From NCBI RefSeq assembly GCF_036785885.1, contig NC_092317.1, positions 3,722,501-3,786,500 of the forward strand: a stretch of DNA of 64,000 bases. The letters run 5' to 3'. The translations under genes and the position numbers were made by a program. The DNA is from Coffea arabica. Lineage: Eukaryota; Streptophyta; Magnoliopsida; Gentianales; Rubiaceae. Shown one piece after another: positions 51,761-63,965 of this stretch (its first letter is position 1; the number at the start of each line of letters is the position of its first letter). Below the pieces are notes generated by a model. That model did not search any database. It was given only the letters and a program-made list of their open reading frames with translations, and was not told the origin of the DNA.

Positions 51761-51913
51761 TTGTTTGGATAAGAGATTATTTGGAATAATTATTGTAGCA
51801 CTTTTTTATGATGTGATGCATATGAAATAAATACGTGATTGAAAAGATAAAAAATTGTATTGAAAATTGTGTTTAATAAAAAATTTGGAGGCAAATAATA
51901 ATGACTATCCAAA
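51761..51913 (+). mobile_element. MITE family A, copy 5
   Basis: About 153 bp with TTGTTTGGATA and TATCCAAATG ends and the hallmarks TAATTATTGTAGCAC and TGATGTGATGCATATGA. It begins only 55 bp after the MULE-type MITE. Confidence 0.7.
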
Positions 51914-54900
51914 TGCACTTATTACTTTTCTTGATTGTGTAAGGAAACAAATTTGACGGGACGAAGGGAGTCTGTCCTAATTAAATCTGATTGGGACTTA
52001 TTGTAATCTTGTGTGACCATTGACCAAATTGTAGGAACATCATCATTCATATTAAGGGCGTTGATGAGATCAGGCATGCTATCATAAGGCAACGTTCTCC
52101 GCATGTGGGTTTAAGGGGTCTTATCTTAAGCTAGCATGGCCCCAGTTTCTGTTTACTCCATGTGTGTGGAAATGGCAACTCTCGTTTGGCCCGCAGAAGC
52201 TTCTATAGAAAGCGAAAGAATTTTGATCAGACTTGTTTTCCAATGTCTTAAAACCACCGTGGGATCGACAATAGGAAGCGACAAACGAAGGAGGGAAGCT
52301 CTAGAAATGGTAAAAAAGTACATTTGGATAAGCTCTTTGAGGCGTTCCATGTTACGGATTCAAACTCGTACGTTTGTATTCTAGTACCATATTTGTTCTA
52401 TGTTCGTTGCATGGTATAGTTTGACTGTGCATGCAGTAGACTACTTTTAAAGTTGTCCGGTTTAGTTATAAGAAATTGCCTCGAGTATTATCCGTACGAT
52501 TAGACGGTTAAAAACATGATGATACCGTAAGCCAGAGAGATGCGGTTATTCCTAAAGCCTGTGCAGGAACAAGTGATCAAATATTTGGCCAGTCTTGATT
52601 TGGCAGCCTATTAGTCTATTACAATAAACTGCGGCTCTAAGTTGAAAATCACAAAATCTTGTCAAGAAGTGATTCTTTCAGGATTTGGTCAGGGCATTCA
52701 AATCCACTTGCACAGGGAGAGGAGGAGGAGAAGAAGAAGAAAATTAGTCGGTTTTCTTTTTCTTTTTGGGTCAAAAAGAAAAATTCCTGGCATAAAAATG
52801 AAATGTGAGGAAGGAGTAGGTGATTTTGTTGGGATGCAATCATGCAACAACATATGTACGTGGAGAGAGTTACCAGCTAATAAAGAAAGACTTGGACCGT
52901 CGCAGAAATGACATGAGCGGCTGGAGTTGCAACGCGGGGAAAGCGTGTCAAATTTGAGTTTCTCAGCATTAAAGTTAATGCAGTGGGAATTTTATAACTT
53001 GTGAATTCAAGACCACAAATGAGATTACACTACTGAATTTGTTTGCCCCGATTGACTGGTACCACTTAGCAGCCAATTTGATTTGAGTCCACAAAGACTT
53101 GGGGCGGGGGGAGGCAATTTGTCGTTTTGTGTTCTTCAAATTCACCGGTGGCCATTTTTCATGTCTTATCCGGATGAAGACATGGAAGAGCCAAAGACCC
53201 TGGAGAGTTTACCAATTAATGCTCGATGGAAATTCTGGACGCCCTTCGTTTTTCTTCCCAAGTGGCTCACTCCGTGGGAATCCTGAAAGCTGGATTCTGC
53301 CTAATTCTGGAATGCTAGCACTGTATATTATGGGCTTTCACTATCATAAATCACTCCTGTTTTGAATTTTGGGGCATCCATGGTTAAAAGGTAGAGATGC
53401 AATTAGGCCATGATTACTCCTAATTGGATCCCCCTAACATTACGTTTAGTCGCTGACCTCCTCAGTGTTTCTAATCAAATCGGGTGTGTGAGTTTCCCTC
53501 TCTTGACAGAAAAAAAAAATAAAATTAGGCCATGATTGCTTTTCTCTCTGCTTTATCCTTTTTTTAATTTTTGTGACTTTCCTTCAACGAAGATTGTTCC
53601 TAAACAGTTACTTATTACTTAAACAGTCACGCATTTCAAGAGGAAAAAGAGAAGAACTTGATACCCAGATTAAGTAAATTCCCTCTTGAGAGCTAGAATG
53701 AAGATTCAGATGCAATTGGGCTAGCTGTTACTTAGGGTGAACGAGGAGGAAACGTTAGATAGAAAGTGAATAGGAATAACTTTCCTACGAGTTTTGAACA
53801 AACACAAGAATTTATTTATATTTTCTTGCATCATTTCCTTGTTAACTATACACGTGTGAGAAAATTAGTTTCCTTTTCCTTTATCTCACCTCACCTCATT
53901 TTTCCCATGACGCACTTTCTTACGCTACTTTCTAGTCAAACAAATAGAGCCTTGGGTAGGATTCTTATAATTTATGGAGAAAGGGAATTGGTTTATGGAC
54001 TACTTGGTGTTGCTTCATGTCTGCTAAAGATATACAAGCATTTCCAATGTTTTGTCTCTGTCAAGTATGTGTACGTACACACACGTGTATATATATACAT
54101 GTAGAATGTATTCTAGTCTGATGAAACATCTTATTAGCCCCTTGATTAGGAAAATTCTGGCTTCATTTCCAACTTCCAATTCAAGCCCTCTGTCTCTCAC
54201 GGTCAACGCCATGCCGCAGACCAGTGGAAGCAGCCGAGCATGTAAATGAAAAGAAAAGTTGGAGGAGCAAGAAAATGAGGCTAAAAACCTACTACTGTTA
54301 TGCACACGAAAGAGTCAAGGACACAAAAATATATACAAGTAAATATTTGCGGAAGCAGATTTCATAAATACCCCCTTTTAAATTCACCAGTACCAATCAC
54401 AGTTAGATAACAGTAGTACTATTGTTCAAGAAAATAGGAAAAAGAAAAAAAGTTCAATCTTGCAAAGGTCAGTTACATACGGAGTAAAATACATCCCTTT
54501 TTATGTACATAGGATTTACGTACATCCCTTTTTATAATTTTTCTTTCTAAGCAAGGTGAGGGTAAGAAAACTTAAATTTGAACCAACTTTTCTTGAAATC
54601 TCAACGTTATAAGCTTCCTCAGTGCATATATATATATATATGTACACTCTTATTAAGGGCTTAATACTTATGAGAGGAATACAATACACAATGAAGAGTT
54701 AGTAATGATCTGGAATGGAACAAAATGAAGCCTAGCTATAGTCCACATTAGTTGCCAGATTTTGAGATGGATAAGGTTTTTGGTTCTCGAAAACAAAAAG
54801 AAGCGATTGCCATTTTTTCACGGTACGATGACCATCATGAATTACTTGAGTGAAAGGAGAACGGAATTATATATTTTTAGATGCGGACGGAAGAGATGAA

Positions 54901-55966
54901 TTTAATTCCATGCAGGAAGCAGGAATCTTCTTCTACTCTGCCATATAGATGTAGGCCGCCATGTAAATCTGGCCCGCAGATTGAATATTCCACTCCCACT
55001 CAAAGGGTCTAAATTCAGGTGCTGCAATTTGCACTCACTAGCGACCATTTTAATCTCCCTATTAGTCAGTACAAAACAAAAAACGAATGTTAAAGAGTCC
55101 TAAACACGTGCTAATCCCCACTTTTTTGAATTCAATGCAATTTCTTCTTCTTTTTCTAAATGCTGCTACTGTATTTACTAGTTCTTTTTGCTGTAGTCCT
55201 GCAATTAACTGGATATGGACATTACTGCCCACCACTTTATCCAGTTCATGAATGTGGACAGACGTAGAAAATTTTTTGTTGGGTTTCGATTTGAAAGGTT
55301 CAATGAACGCACAAAATACACGCACGTAGAAGTGTGTGGTCATGGTCCATGGTGAAGTCTTGAGGTTGGCTGACTTTTTGACTTTGTAACATTCACTTTA
55401 GTTTTAATTTGCAATTGCAGCTTTGTCTATTTGGCTAAACTGTAAACTTGGCTTCTGCTTAATTGATCCTTTGTCGGCCCTGACCTCAGGACTATGACGT
55501 ACCACTCCAATGCCGTCCAAGGTTAACTTCCGGTCGGCACCCCCCTTCGATTAGTCTTTAAGTTGGTTGGTTTATACTAATATATCTCTCTCTCTACAAG
55601 TTTCGTGTACCATTTCTTAAAAGTTGACTTTAAAAATGAAAGAAAAAGAATATGAACCACTAATATAATCGAGGCTTCTTTTTTCCCCCTCTTTGTAAGA
55701 TTCTTTTTTGTTGAAGTTTTTAGGTAAAAAAAATCACTGACTTAAAGTTCTATCTTAGCTTCTTGATTTATTGCCTTAGAATGATGATTTCAATTACGGT
55801 TTAATCTTTCTTTAACTGTCACTGTAAAATTTCATTTATACTACTATTAATAAGTTTGCATGCATCCAAATCTGCTCTTGTGAGTTGTGAACCCAAAAAA
55901 AAAAAAAGAAAGAGAATTTTATTGGTTTTTCCTCGTTCACTATTTTGCTTAATCAGTAGTGCTTTA
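51914..55966. other. Gene-free region
   Basis: About 4 kb of AT-rich DNA. It contains a TA/CA-rich tract near 54070-54100 and a TA microsatellite near 54627-54642. No gene or element boundary was recognised. Confidence 0.5.
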
Positions 55967-56105
55967 GGTTGTGTTTGGATTGTAATTTTCTGAAATTTTT
56001 GTAGGAAATGCACTGCAACGATTTGATATATGAGATGTAAAAAGATAATTAAAAAATGTGTTAAAAAGATAGAGATTTTTTGTTAGAAAATTCCTTTCCA
56101 AACAA
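55967..56105. mobile_element. MITE family B, copy 3 (Tourist-like)
   Basis: 139 bp flanked by TTA (55964-55966 and 56106-56108). Ends GGTTGTGTTTGGATTG and TTTCCAAACAA; the hallmark CTGCAACGATTTGATATATGAG is present. Confidence 0.75.
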
Positions 56106-57100
56106 TTAATAGTTTCCGGTGGTAGTGACACTTTTCAGTTTCAGATTTTATTTTTCCGTGTGCAATCCATCCACCCAGAGTGTAAAGACCGTGTCGGTTG
56201 CTAGCTGCTAACATAATAAGGTTGCCTTGCCTCCGAGCGTGTAAACTGCGTCGATTTTATCTTTCTTTCTGCTCTTCTTTTGTGGGGGTTCTCCGCAAGA
56301 GTCAAAGAGTAGGTGGTTTTACTTTTATGTGGCGCCCTTCGCAACCAGCAATTAGAAACAGAGAGGACTGAGGAAGACAGCTGCCAGAGCCAAGAAATTG
56401 GTGGCCGGGAATCTTAATTATGGCTGGCTAAACTGGTGGAAGTCATGGAAAAACCTCCCATGTCAGGTTTGCCATTATTACGTCTTTTCTGGGGCTGCCC
56501 AGATTGCACAACTGTTAAATTAGACAGGGCTGACCAGCAACAGCAACGGATAGGTCTTGTAAAACATTTTGAGGAGAACTGAAAACATAAATACCATGGA
56601 ATAAAACAACAATATAATATTCCTGTCTAGCTGTAGTTAATACCTATAGAGGAGGAGTGGATATGGTTGATTTTAATTGAAGGTTGCCAGCGCGTATGAA
56701 AGTCGAATTGGTAATACTTACTTGAGATGCCCCCTCAAGTTGCCACTGCCGGCCAACTTTGACACGTATTTACAGTTCATTGCATTTGCTTGGCTTCTGA
56801 TTCGTTACTTTTTTGTCTCTCTTACGATACTACACTATCTGATGATTTTCATTTCCTCTTTTCCACACCCACATGCATGATGCATCCTCTAAACTTATGC
56901 ACCAAAAAGAGAGAGAACCAATGTACGTGAATATGTTAAAGTTCCCAAACTTCAAACGTGTGGGGAAAGCTGATTATGGTTTATACATGTAGGTTCATCA
57001 GGCAGCAATGACGCATTGCATGATGCAAAAGTTTGGTGAAAGCCGGAAATTGGAATGGTTTGATATTCTTCCAAGGATGATATTCAAGTGTTCCGAGTAT
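56106..57100. other. Gene-free region
   Basis: About 1 kb between a MITE and the SINE-like insertion. I see no gene, repeat boundary or regulatory cluster in it. Confidence 0.5.
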
Positions 57101-57209
57101 TCTACTACTCGCTGCTGTTGTTAAATTTAGGGTTCGAATCTCGAATCTAACCGTTAGACTCGGAAAGGGTATAAAGAAAAATGGAAGGTTATAAAAAAAA
57201 AAAAAAAAG
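57101..57209 (+). mobile_element. Probable short or 5'-truncated SINE
   Basis: About 109 bp flanked by GTGTTCCGAGTAT (57088-57100) and GTGTTCCAAGTAT (57210-57222), a 13-bp duplication with one mismatch. It ends in an A-tail (57193-57208) and carries a pol III B-box GGTTCGAATC at 57131-57140. An A-box is not convincing, so the 5' end may be lost. Confidence 0.6.
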
Positions 57210-58297
57210 GTGTTCCAAGTATCGTATCCTAATTGTGCAGTACTTAGTTCTTTTACTCATTTGAGTGTTTCTTTTAAAATGAACATAAAAAGGAAAGGCA
57301 GGCAGCACTAGATGACTATCTCTAAAAGTTGAGGAATGGAGGGTGACGGGTAAAATTTATTTTTGTATTTTTAATACAGAGAATTTGTCAACAACTCGGA
57401 CGTGCGGTTGTTGTAATCCTTCCTTCTCTTTTCTTGGTTTCTAATGTATCTGAAACGACGGAGACACAAAAAATTTCTTTAGTCCAAACAGTACTATTGT
57501 TAACATCTCTAGCTTCCAAACGTTTTTTGAAAATTTAATTAATTTGGAATTTGTTTACCATCTTGAATACTCAAACATAATGAATGAATTACAAAAGTCA
57601 ACATCCGGTCATGATCTGATTTTTTTCTTTTTCCTTTTTTTTTTTAAAAAAAAGTCATACGATCGGCCCATGATATATTTTTTTTCCAATAAAAAATTAC
57701 TGCGCCACAATCATTATAAGGCAATTCTTGAAATTTAGACCAATTTATCAATGAATAAAACATATATATATATATATTTTTTTAAATGGTGGACATAAGG
57801 CGTTGTTGACCTTCAAATTGAGGTCAACCTTTTGGTTATTCAGACATGAAAAGGTTGCATGTACGAGAAGTACGTACTGATACGAGACTTTTGTTTGTAA
57901 ACATAAGCAATAGCCGAATAAGACACTAATTACATGTACATTCAAATATTACCCTTTGATGCGCGGCAGAAAATCAAATCCTGGACCAGTAGTATGTATA
58001 GAAGAACTACCGTAGAAAACAATTGATTAGTCTTTCATTCTGGTCAGCAAGTTCTTCAGCTGTTAACTGCACTCAAAACATTCAAACCTGTTTGAACTTT
58101 ATTTACAACTTTTTTTTTTTGTAATTCAAAACCCAAGATTAAAGAACTATCTATCTATCTATCATGTTCCTTGCGTTGAAACAGAGGACAAACCGCGTGG
58201 AGGAGGACAGCTTAATTTTCTTGCTTCCTAGCTGTATATCTGGCTATATATTTATTTTACTGCACTTGCCAGCACTAAGGCCCAATTTTGTGTATAT
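57210..58297. other. Gene-free region
   Basis: About 1.1 kb with a TA microsatellite at 57762-57777 and a CTAT tract near 58148-58163. No gene is supported. Confidence 0.5.
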
Positions 58298-58448
58298 TTT
58301 GGCCATGCTTGGATTGCTTGTTTCCGTCGGAAAATATTGTCGTTTTTCGTGATCACATTTTCCTATCACCTTTTTCCCTCACATATATCAAATCGCTACA
58401 GTAATTTTTTCATGAAAAATGACGGAAAATGCAATTCAAACACAACCT
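58298..58448 (-). mobile_element. MITE family B, copy 4
   Basis: About 150 bp in the reverse orientation. Ends are TGCTTGGATTGC and GCAATTCAAACACA, and the hallmark reads TATATCAAATCGCTACAGTA. The target duplication is not clear. Confidence 0.6.
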
Positions 58449-58891
58449 TTCTTCTTTTTTTTATTATTTATTTATTTAATAAAAAGCAAAATTTCATTAA
58501 CGAATTACTGGAACTGTTTAGAGAAAAAAAATGCTAAATTTCACTTAAGAAATCAAAACTTATCCTAACTACTCTTACAAAATCTGCAATATATATAATT
58601 AATAGGTGTATGATCTTCTTGAACCCTTAATTTATGCCCTTTTTGTCTACTAGTATATGAAATAAACTAGCATTTCATTCGGTGCATATAAATATAAATA
58701 ATGTGTAACGTGGAAAATGCTTTGAAAACGTGACAAGAAAGCAAGGTCCAAGTCCGCAACCACAACCTTCCCCGGTAGAAGTAGAACAACAAAGTATTAT
58801 TAACCAGTGGTTGATTTATTACGAATTAGTAGTAGTATCAATTAATTTGTGATGTTAGATGGACAGATGGATAGATGGACGCTGAGGATCG

Positions 58892-59124
58892 GGTCAAACA
58901 GGACTTCAACAATCAATAAACAAATAAATGTGGGTATGGATTGGTACTACTTTGTCTCTTGTCTCTTTCTTCCTTTCTTCTCTCTTCCTTTGCTAAGGTG
59001 GGCTTGACTTTGACTATTACAAAGAATTTCAAGATCTCCCCATTTGCTTTTCAACTTCATGACCGACACCAAACCTTACTTTTCTTTTCTTGGCAGTCTC
59101 CAACGCCAGCCTTTTTTATAAATA
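58892..59124 (+). promoter_or_regulatory. WRKY promoter: W-box cluster and TATA box
   Basis: Two abutting W-boxes TTGACT lie at 59004-59009 and 59010-59015. A third, TTGACC on the minus strand, is at 58892-58897. A TATAAATA box is at 59117-59124. No ATG occurs from there to 59433. W-boxes bind WRKY factors, so auto- or cross-regulation is likely, as known for group IIa genes. Confidence 0.7.
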
Positions 59125-59432
59125 TATACTACAATATCACCAAATTATTTTCACTATTTTCTTTCATTCCTTCCGGCCATCTTCCTTCCGACCTTCCTTC
59201 CTACAAGTCGTCGGCTTCCTCTCTTTGGTTGTATATATCCCCACTGTATCCTTTCTCGATTATCAACACACACACACAGCAGAAGTAAACTTCTCAGCAA
59301 ATATTATTATCAATCATCTCTTTAGCCATCCCTTGCTAAGTTTCGACTCTGATCTCAAAAGCTTCTTTAAAGGAGAAGTAGCTTCTTCTACAGTTCGTGT
59401 GGATTTGGCAAGCTATTTTAATCACTGGACCT

Positions 59433-61461
59433 ATGGATTATACTAGTTTGGTTGATACTTCACTGGATCTCAATATTAAACCTCTCCGGCTCTTGGATGA
59501 TGGTCTGGTACGTCAAAGTCAATGCAATCATCAAACAAGATAGGATATATTGGAGCATCTTCTGTTATTTTTGGTTATGAATTTTCCTTATCTACTTGCT
59601 GATTCTTGATGTGATTTACTACTTCGATTTCAGAAACAAGAAGTGCAAAGCAATTTAATTGGGGGAACAACAGTTCCCGTCAACGAGGAGGTTGGCTCTC
59701 TCTCTTCTCCTTCTACTCTTGTAATCCGAGATTTAATTTCCCTAGCCCCGTTTTCTTCAATTCAACAAAAAAGATTCTTAGTTCTACTCTTTTAAGTTTT
59801 TTGGAGCACGAACCGTACGATTTCTTGATATTTTATGTTACCAAACCGAGTAGTGTGATTAGGAAAGATCTAAATTTTAGCGCGGTCCTCCCATTATTTG
59901 CTTTCAGGCCGGTGCTTTGGTAGAGGAACTGAACCGAGTAAGCGCTGAAAACAAGAAGTTGACGGAGATGTTGACAGTACTTTGTGAGAACTATAATGCT
60001 TTGAGAAACCACTTAATGGATTATATGAGCAAGAATCCTGGAACTGACAACAACAATGGATCAAGAAAAAGAAAATCCGAAAGCACCACTACCAATAACA
60101 ACAATGATACCATCATTGATGCTGCAACTAATGGGCCCTCAGAAAGTAGCTCGAGTGATGAAGCTTCATGCAAGAAACCAAGGGAAGAGCATATTAAGGC
60201 CAAGGTTTCAAGAGTTTATGCCCGAACCGAGCCATCTGATACAAGCCTGGTAAGTCCATAATCCCTAGCATAGACTTCAAAACAAACTTCCATATTTCAT
60301 GTGGGAAAAAAGTACTAATTAATTAATAAGCCAATGTGAATCTGAAATGATTTCAAATAGTTGATCGTATGAGGTTGAAATATGATCTGTCCCTTTTATA
60401 CTGCGAATCTGAATGGCAAAATTTCTTTATTACAGATTGTAAAGGACGGATACCAGTGGAGGAAATATGGACAGAAAGTCACCAGAGATAACCCCTCTCC
60501 GAGAGCTTATTTCAAATGCTCATTTGCTCCTAGCTGCCCCGTTAAGAAGAAGGTATGCTAAACTACTAGCCTGCGCGTTGCACAGGAAACTGCAAATTAA
60601 CAGCTCATTATGCGATACTATTAATTCAGCTTACAGATCAAACTAGTAGAAATATCAGTTTTTGGTGGAGAAAAATGCGAGGCATGCAATTTTTATGTCT
60701 ATTTATAAAAGTTCGAACAAGTCCGAAGAATGATAATTAAAAAAAAAAAAATACGCTTAACATGGAACTAAATCTAAATTAACCAAAGACAAATTGTCTA
60801 CAGTCATTCCTACGATATCATCTTCTTGCAATAAACATTGAAGAGAAAGCATTCATTCCATTAATTTTGCCCAAGATAAGAGGTAGCTGCTCTGTCATGC
60901 CGTGTTTTATGTGTGTTTCTGAAGTTATCTATGGTACCAGAGAGGCATTACTAAAGTAATCTCTGGCCCAAGATGAAAGAATGTTTTTCTATCATGCCGT
61001 GTTTTAGTAGTGTTTCTGACAAAATCTACTACAGTTTTTTTGTAGTATTGGAGTGGCATTACTAAACTATTTTCGTTGCATTTGATCAAACACAGGTCCA
61101 AAGAAGTGTGGAAGATCAATCTATTCTTGTAGCAACTTATGAGGGGGAGCACAATCACCCACATCCATCAAAAATGGATCAAACACCCTCAAACTCTACC
61201 CGATGTGTAACACTTGGTCCAGTCCCATGCTCAACATCTCTCAGCTCATCTGGACCAACAATTACCCTGGACCTTACCAAGCCTAAATCCCATGAAGAAA
61301 CAAGAAATTCAAGTACTCGCAAGGTTAATTCACCAGAAATTCAACAGTATATCATAGAACAAATGGCTTCTTCCTTGACCAAAGATCCGAGTTTCAAAGC
61401 AGCCCTTGCAGCCGCCATATCGGGAAAATTTCTCCAGCATAATCAGACAGAGAAGTGGTAA
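59433..61461 (+). CDS. WRKY40: Group IIa WRKY transcription factor (WRKY40-like)
   Basis: Five exons, 59433-59507, 59634-59690, 59908-60249, 60436-60552 and 61096-61461, splice in frame to 318 aa. Residues 12-17 read DLNIKP, an EAR-type DLNxxP repressor motif. Residues 48-80 form the leucine-zipper-like coiled coil of group IIa. A Ser/Asn-rich linker with basic clusters (SRKRK, CKKPREE) follows. The WRKY domain has WRKYGQK at 166-172 and the zinc ligands C186, C192, H216 and H218, a C-X5-C-X23-H-X-H finger. The intron after KKK (197) is the V-type intron position of groups IIa and IIb. The family binds W-boxes; WRKY18/40/60 members repress or tune defence and ABA responses. The first ATG after the TATA box is used. 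Confidence 0.95.
60870..61066. repeat. Tandem duplication in WRKY intron 4
   Basis: Two diverged copies with period about 97 bp begin CCCAAGAT at 60870 and 60968. Both contain TCATGCCGTGTTTTA, GTGTTTCTGA and GGCATTACTAAA. The second copy ends about 30 bp before the exon 5 acceptor. Confidence 0.65.
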
Positions 61462-61924
61462 AGAAGGAAACAGTAGTGGAATCTAGTCAAGGGTTGTTGT
61501 CAATTTGCTTGTATTTGACTAGTCGAAGATCGATGGGACCAATTTGATGTATATACCACATTAGAAAATTTGAAGTTGATAGTATGGTAGGCGAACTTCA
61601 TCCTTCGGACAAAAAAAAATATGATGGGTTAAAGGGGAGGGATTAATTCAAGTTGTAATATGGGCTGCCTCAACTAAAGCCCAAAAGGCAGCTGATTCAG
61701 CCACCTAAACATACGCTACTTGTTTAGTTGAAGATTCGGAAAGAAATTTTCTCACCAACTCTCCCTTAATATTTCTATGGATTTGTCAACAAATGGGGTT
61801 GCATTTGATTCTTTTATCTGTCCAAAGGACTTTTTGGCCAGAGGCGGTGGCACGACTTTTGTGCTCTAAACGTCAAGCTAAAGTCTATCGTTGTTCCGTC
61901 AACTGGATTCTACATTTCTTGAAA

Positions 61925-62740
61925 GGGATAATTTCAGAAACCTGAGGGGAGGTTTCTGGCTATGTCACTTAGTTCCCTTGAAGTTTTTAAAATTACACTT
62001 ACCTTCATTAATTTGACACTTTGGTAATCAAACCTTAAAATAAGGTCAAAAATTTAATGAATACCTTAAAATGCCCTTATCTTATAAAGTTCAATTCATT
62101 CTTCTAAACAATTGTAAAGTAATTTGACACAATTATATATAAAAAAAAGGAGTCTCAAGTTTTTCATGCCACTATTTATTATTTAATAATCAACTATAAC
62201 AATAAATCTTTTGTTATGATAAGCTATTTTTTATAGTGCTTTATTGGGAATATAGGTTTTTTTTTTAAGATTGAGAAGAAAGTGTTACCTTGTGTTTTTT
62301 AAGTTTATGGATTATTTTTTTTAATTAAAGTTTATATGGACTAGTTTAGTGATGGAACTACCATAGTTTGGTAGTGATTTTAGGCCATTTGTTTTTAATT
62401 ATTGTTGATTTTGATACAAAAAAAGAGCTACAAAAAAATTGGATGATATAAAAAATCATTAAAAAAATTACTAGTTTAACATTTGATCTGTATAGATATT
62501 AGGGACAACATTGATAATTTTTCTATGCTTTTAATGAAATAGAAGAGAAATGAATAAGAAGGAAAAAAAAATTATAAAATCCATCGTTTGTATAAACATG
62601 GTAGCAAGAGAGTTTTATTACAATATTAAGGTTAGCATTGTTATTTTAAATGGATAAAGGAGGTAGGTGTAATTTTTAAAACCTTAAGGGAGCCACATGA
62701 AATTATCAAAAACCTCAGGAGAGGTTTCTGAAATTATCCC
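61925..62740. mobile_element. MULE-type MITE, 9-bp target duplication
   Basis: 816 bp flanked by identical TTCTTGAAA at 61916-61924 and 62741-62749. Imperfect inverted repeats of roughly 85 bp begin GGGATAATTTCAGAAACCT at both ends, with the shared words TTTTTAAAA(A/T)TTACAC further in. The core is AT-rich and non-coding. The perfect duplication suggests a younger insertion than the copy at 50944. Confidence 0.85.
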
Positions 62741-62749
62741 TTCTTGAAA

Positions 62750-63593
62750 CGACAGCTTTGAGGGGCTAAATCAGAGCATACAACCATAGAAGATCAAATG
62801 TTTTTTCATAGATCCTGATGGGAATTCCCATGTGAAAACAACGTCGTATTGAGAGTTAAATTCGAGAGGAGCTCGAGAAGTAAACACGAAATTATTTCTC
62901 AAAGCCGCAGCTAATTTTTCTGAAATGATCATTGATGTTCACAGATTTGAATGGCATATACCAAGCAATGCCAGAATTTTGTTTGGCATTCAAAAAAGGT
63001 AGTTCGGTTAATTTATGTTGGGTTCCTTCTACTTGCAACTGCCGACTAACATCCAGTTTTTCAGTCCTTTGGCAAGACTGCCAACAAATATCCACGGAGC
63101 GTAATGGGTAGGGAAACTGCATGGCAAACGCTGTCTCAGTAAACATGCCATGAATCTGTGAAACCGGACACGCCTGGAAATCCATCAGTATGGAAGAAAA
63201 GAAAAACATGAGGTAGCCTATAGACCTTCGCAGCCTCATCCTCGGGCAGGACTGCTTTCTAATGCTACAGCAGCAAATTCCTGTTGGAAGAAAGCACTTG
63301 CTACTAAAGTGGCGTCAAAATTGAAGAAGAGGGTCAGTCCTGGAAGTCGCCAATTGGCAGTTGATGCCAAGCACGTAGCATGAAGCCTATACAGAAGGCG
63401 GCCGCAATTCACAGGAATACCCCAGATACCTTGAACATCATCGTCGTGTGCAGCCAAATTCTAATTGGCACTTTACAATGCAATGAACAAAAATGATTCA
63501 TTATCATTTATACATAAACAAATTGTTGCATTAGCCCACAACAGCACACAAGCACGGGATACACTGCACAACATCATTTATCAACTTGACATG
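62750..63593. other. Gene-free stretch between the MULE-type MITE and the glycosylase
   Basis: Holds the 3' flank of the glycosylase gene. Two minus-strand frames at 62892-63239 and 63236-63457 are open but carry no motif I recognise and are not called. Confidence 0.5.
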
Positions 63594-63965
63594 TCACAAT
63601 GTTGATAAGCTCAATGCATCTAGTCTTTCCTCAAATCCACTTTCAGCTGAATCCTCGGCTTGTTTTCCTTCGATGGTGGCTATGAGGTCATCATCTTTAT
63701 TTCTGCCATCACCCACATCTACACAATCCCTAAATCTGAAGCAACTTATGAGATGGTCATTCGTGATTCCAGCCACTTGCATGAATGAGTAGACAACCGT
63801 AGGTCCAATTCCTCGAAATCCTCTCCTTACAAGATCTTTGCTGATTGCATCAGCTTTTGACGTCTTAATTGGAACCTGCCTTGGATAGCGAAAATGACCA
63901 ACTATAGGCTTGTAATTGACAAAACCCCATATATATTTCTCAAAAGACCCAAATTCCTCAATGAT
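63594..63965 (-). CDS. DNA-3-methyladenine glycosylase I, last exon (partial)
   Basis: The terminal exon encodes 123 aa after a clear acceptor (CATGTTGCAG|ATC); earlier exons lie beyond the window end. The family (bacterial TAG type) is a helix-hairpin-helix base-excision enzyme that removes 3-methyladenine from DNA. Visible hallmarks are SKDLVRRGFRGIGPTVVYSFMQ and NDH.ISCF, where H and C, four residues apart, match the last two zinc ligands of Escherichia coli TAG. The following 45 or so residues are acidic and not conserved in the bacterial enzyme. Plants have several TAG-like paralogues; which one this is cannot be told from one exon. Confidence 0.88.
   Translation of the reverse strand: MIEEFGSFEKYIWGFVNYKPIVGHFRYPRQVPIKTSKADAISKDLVRRGFRGIGPTVVYSFMQVAGITNDHLISCFRFRDCVDVGDGRNKDDDLIATIEGKQAEDSAESGFEERLDALSLSTL

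Noticed and set aside
52136-52384. 82-codon plus-strand frame
   Set aside because: No motif, no promoter or splice context; likely chance.
57131-57140. tRNA gene suggested by GGTTCGAATC
   Set aside because: No cloverleaf arms or A-box fit; an A-tail and target duplication point to a SINE.
59090-59446. 118-codon frame overlapping the WRKY start, as an upstream ORF
   Set aside because: Its first ATG precedes the TATA box at 59117, so it would not be in the transcript.
62892-63457. Two minus-strand frames beside the glycosylase exon
   Set aside because: No recognisable motif, no splice signals linking them, and unlike any glycosylase sequence.
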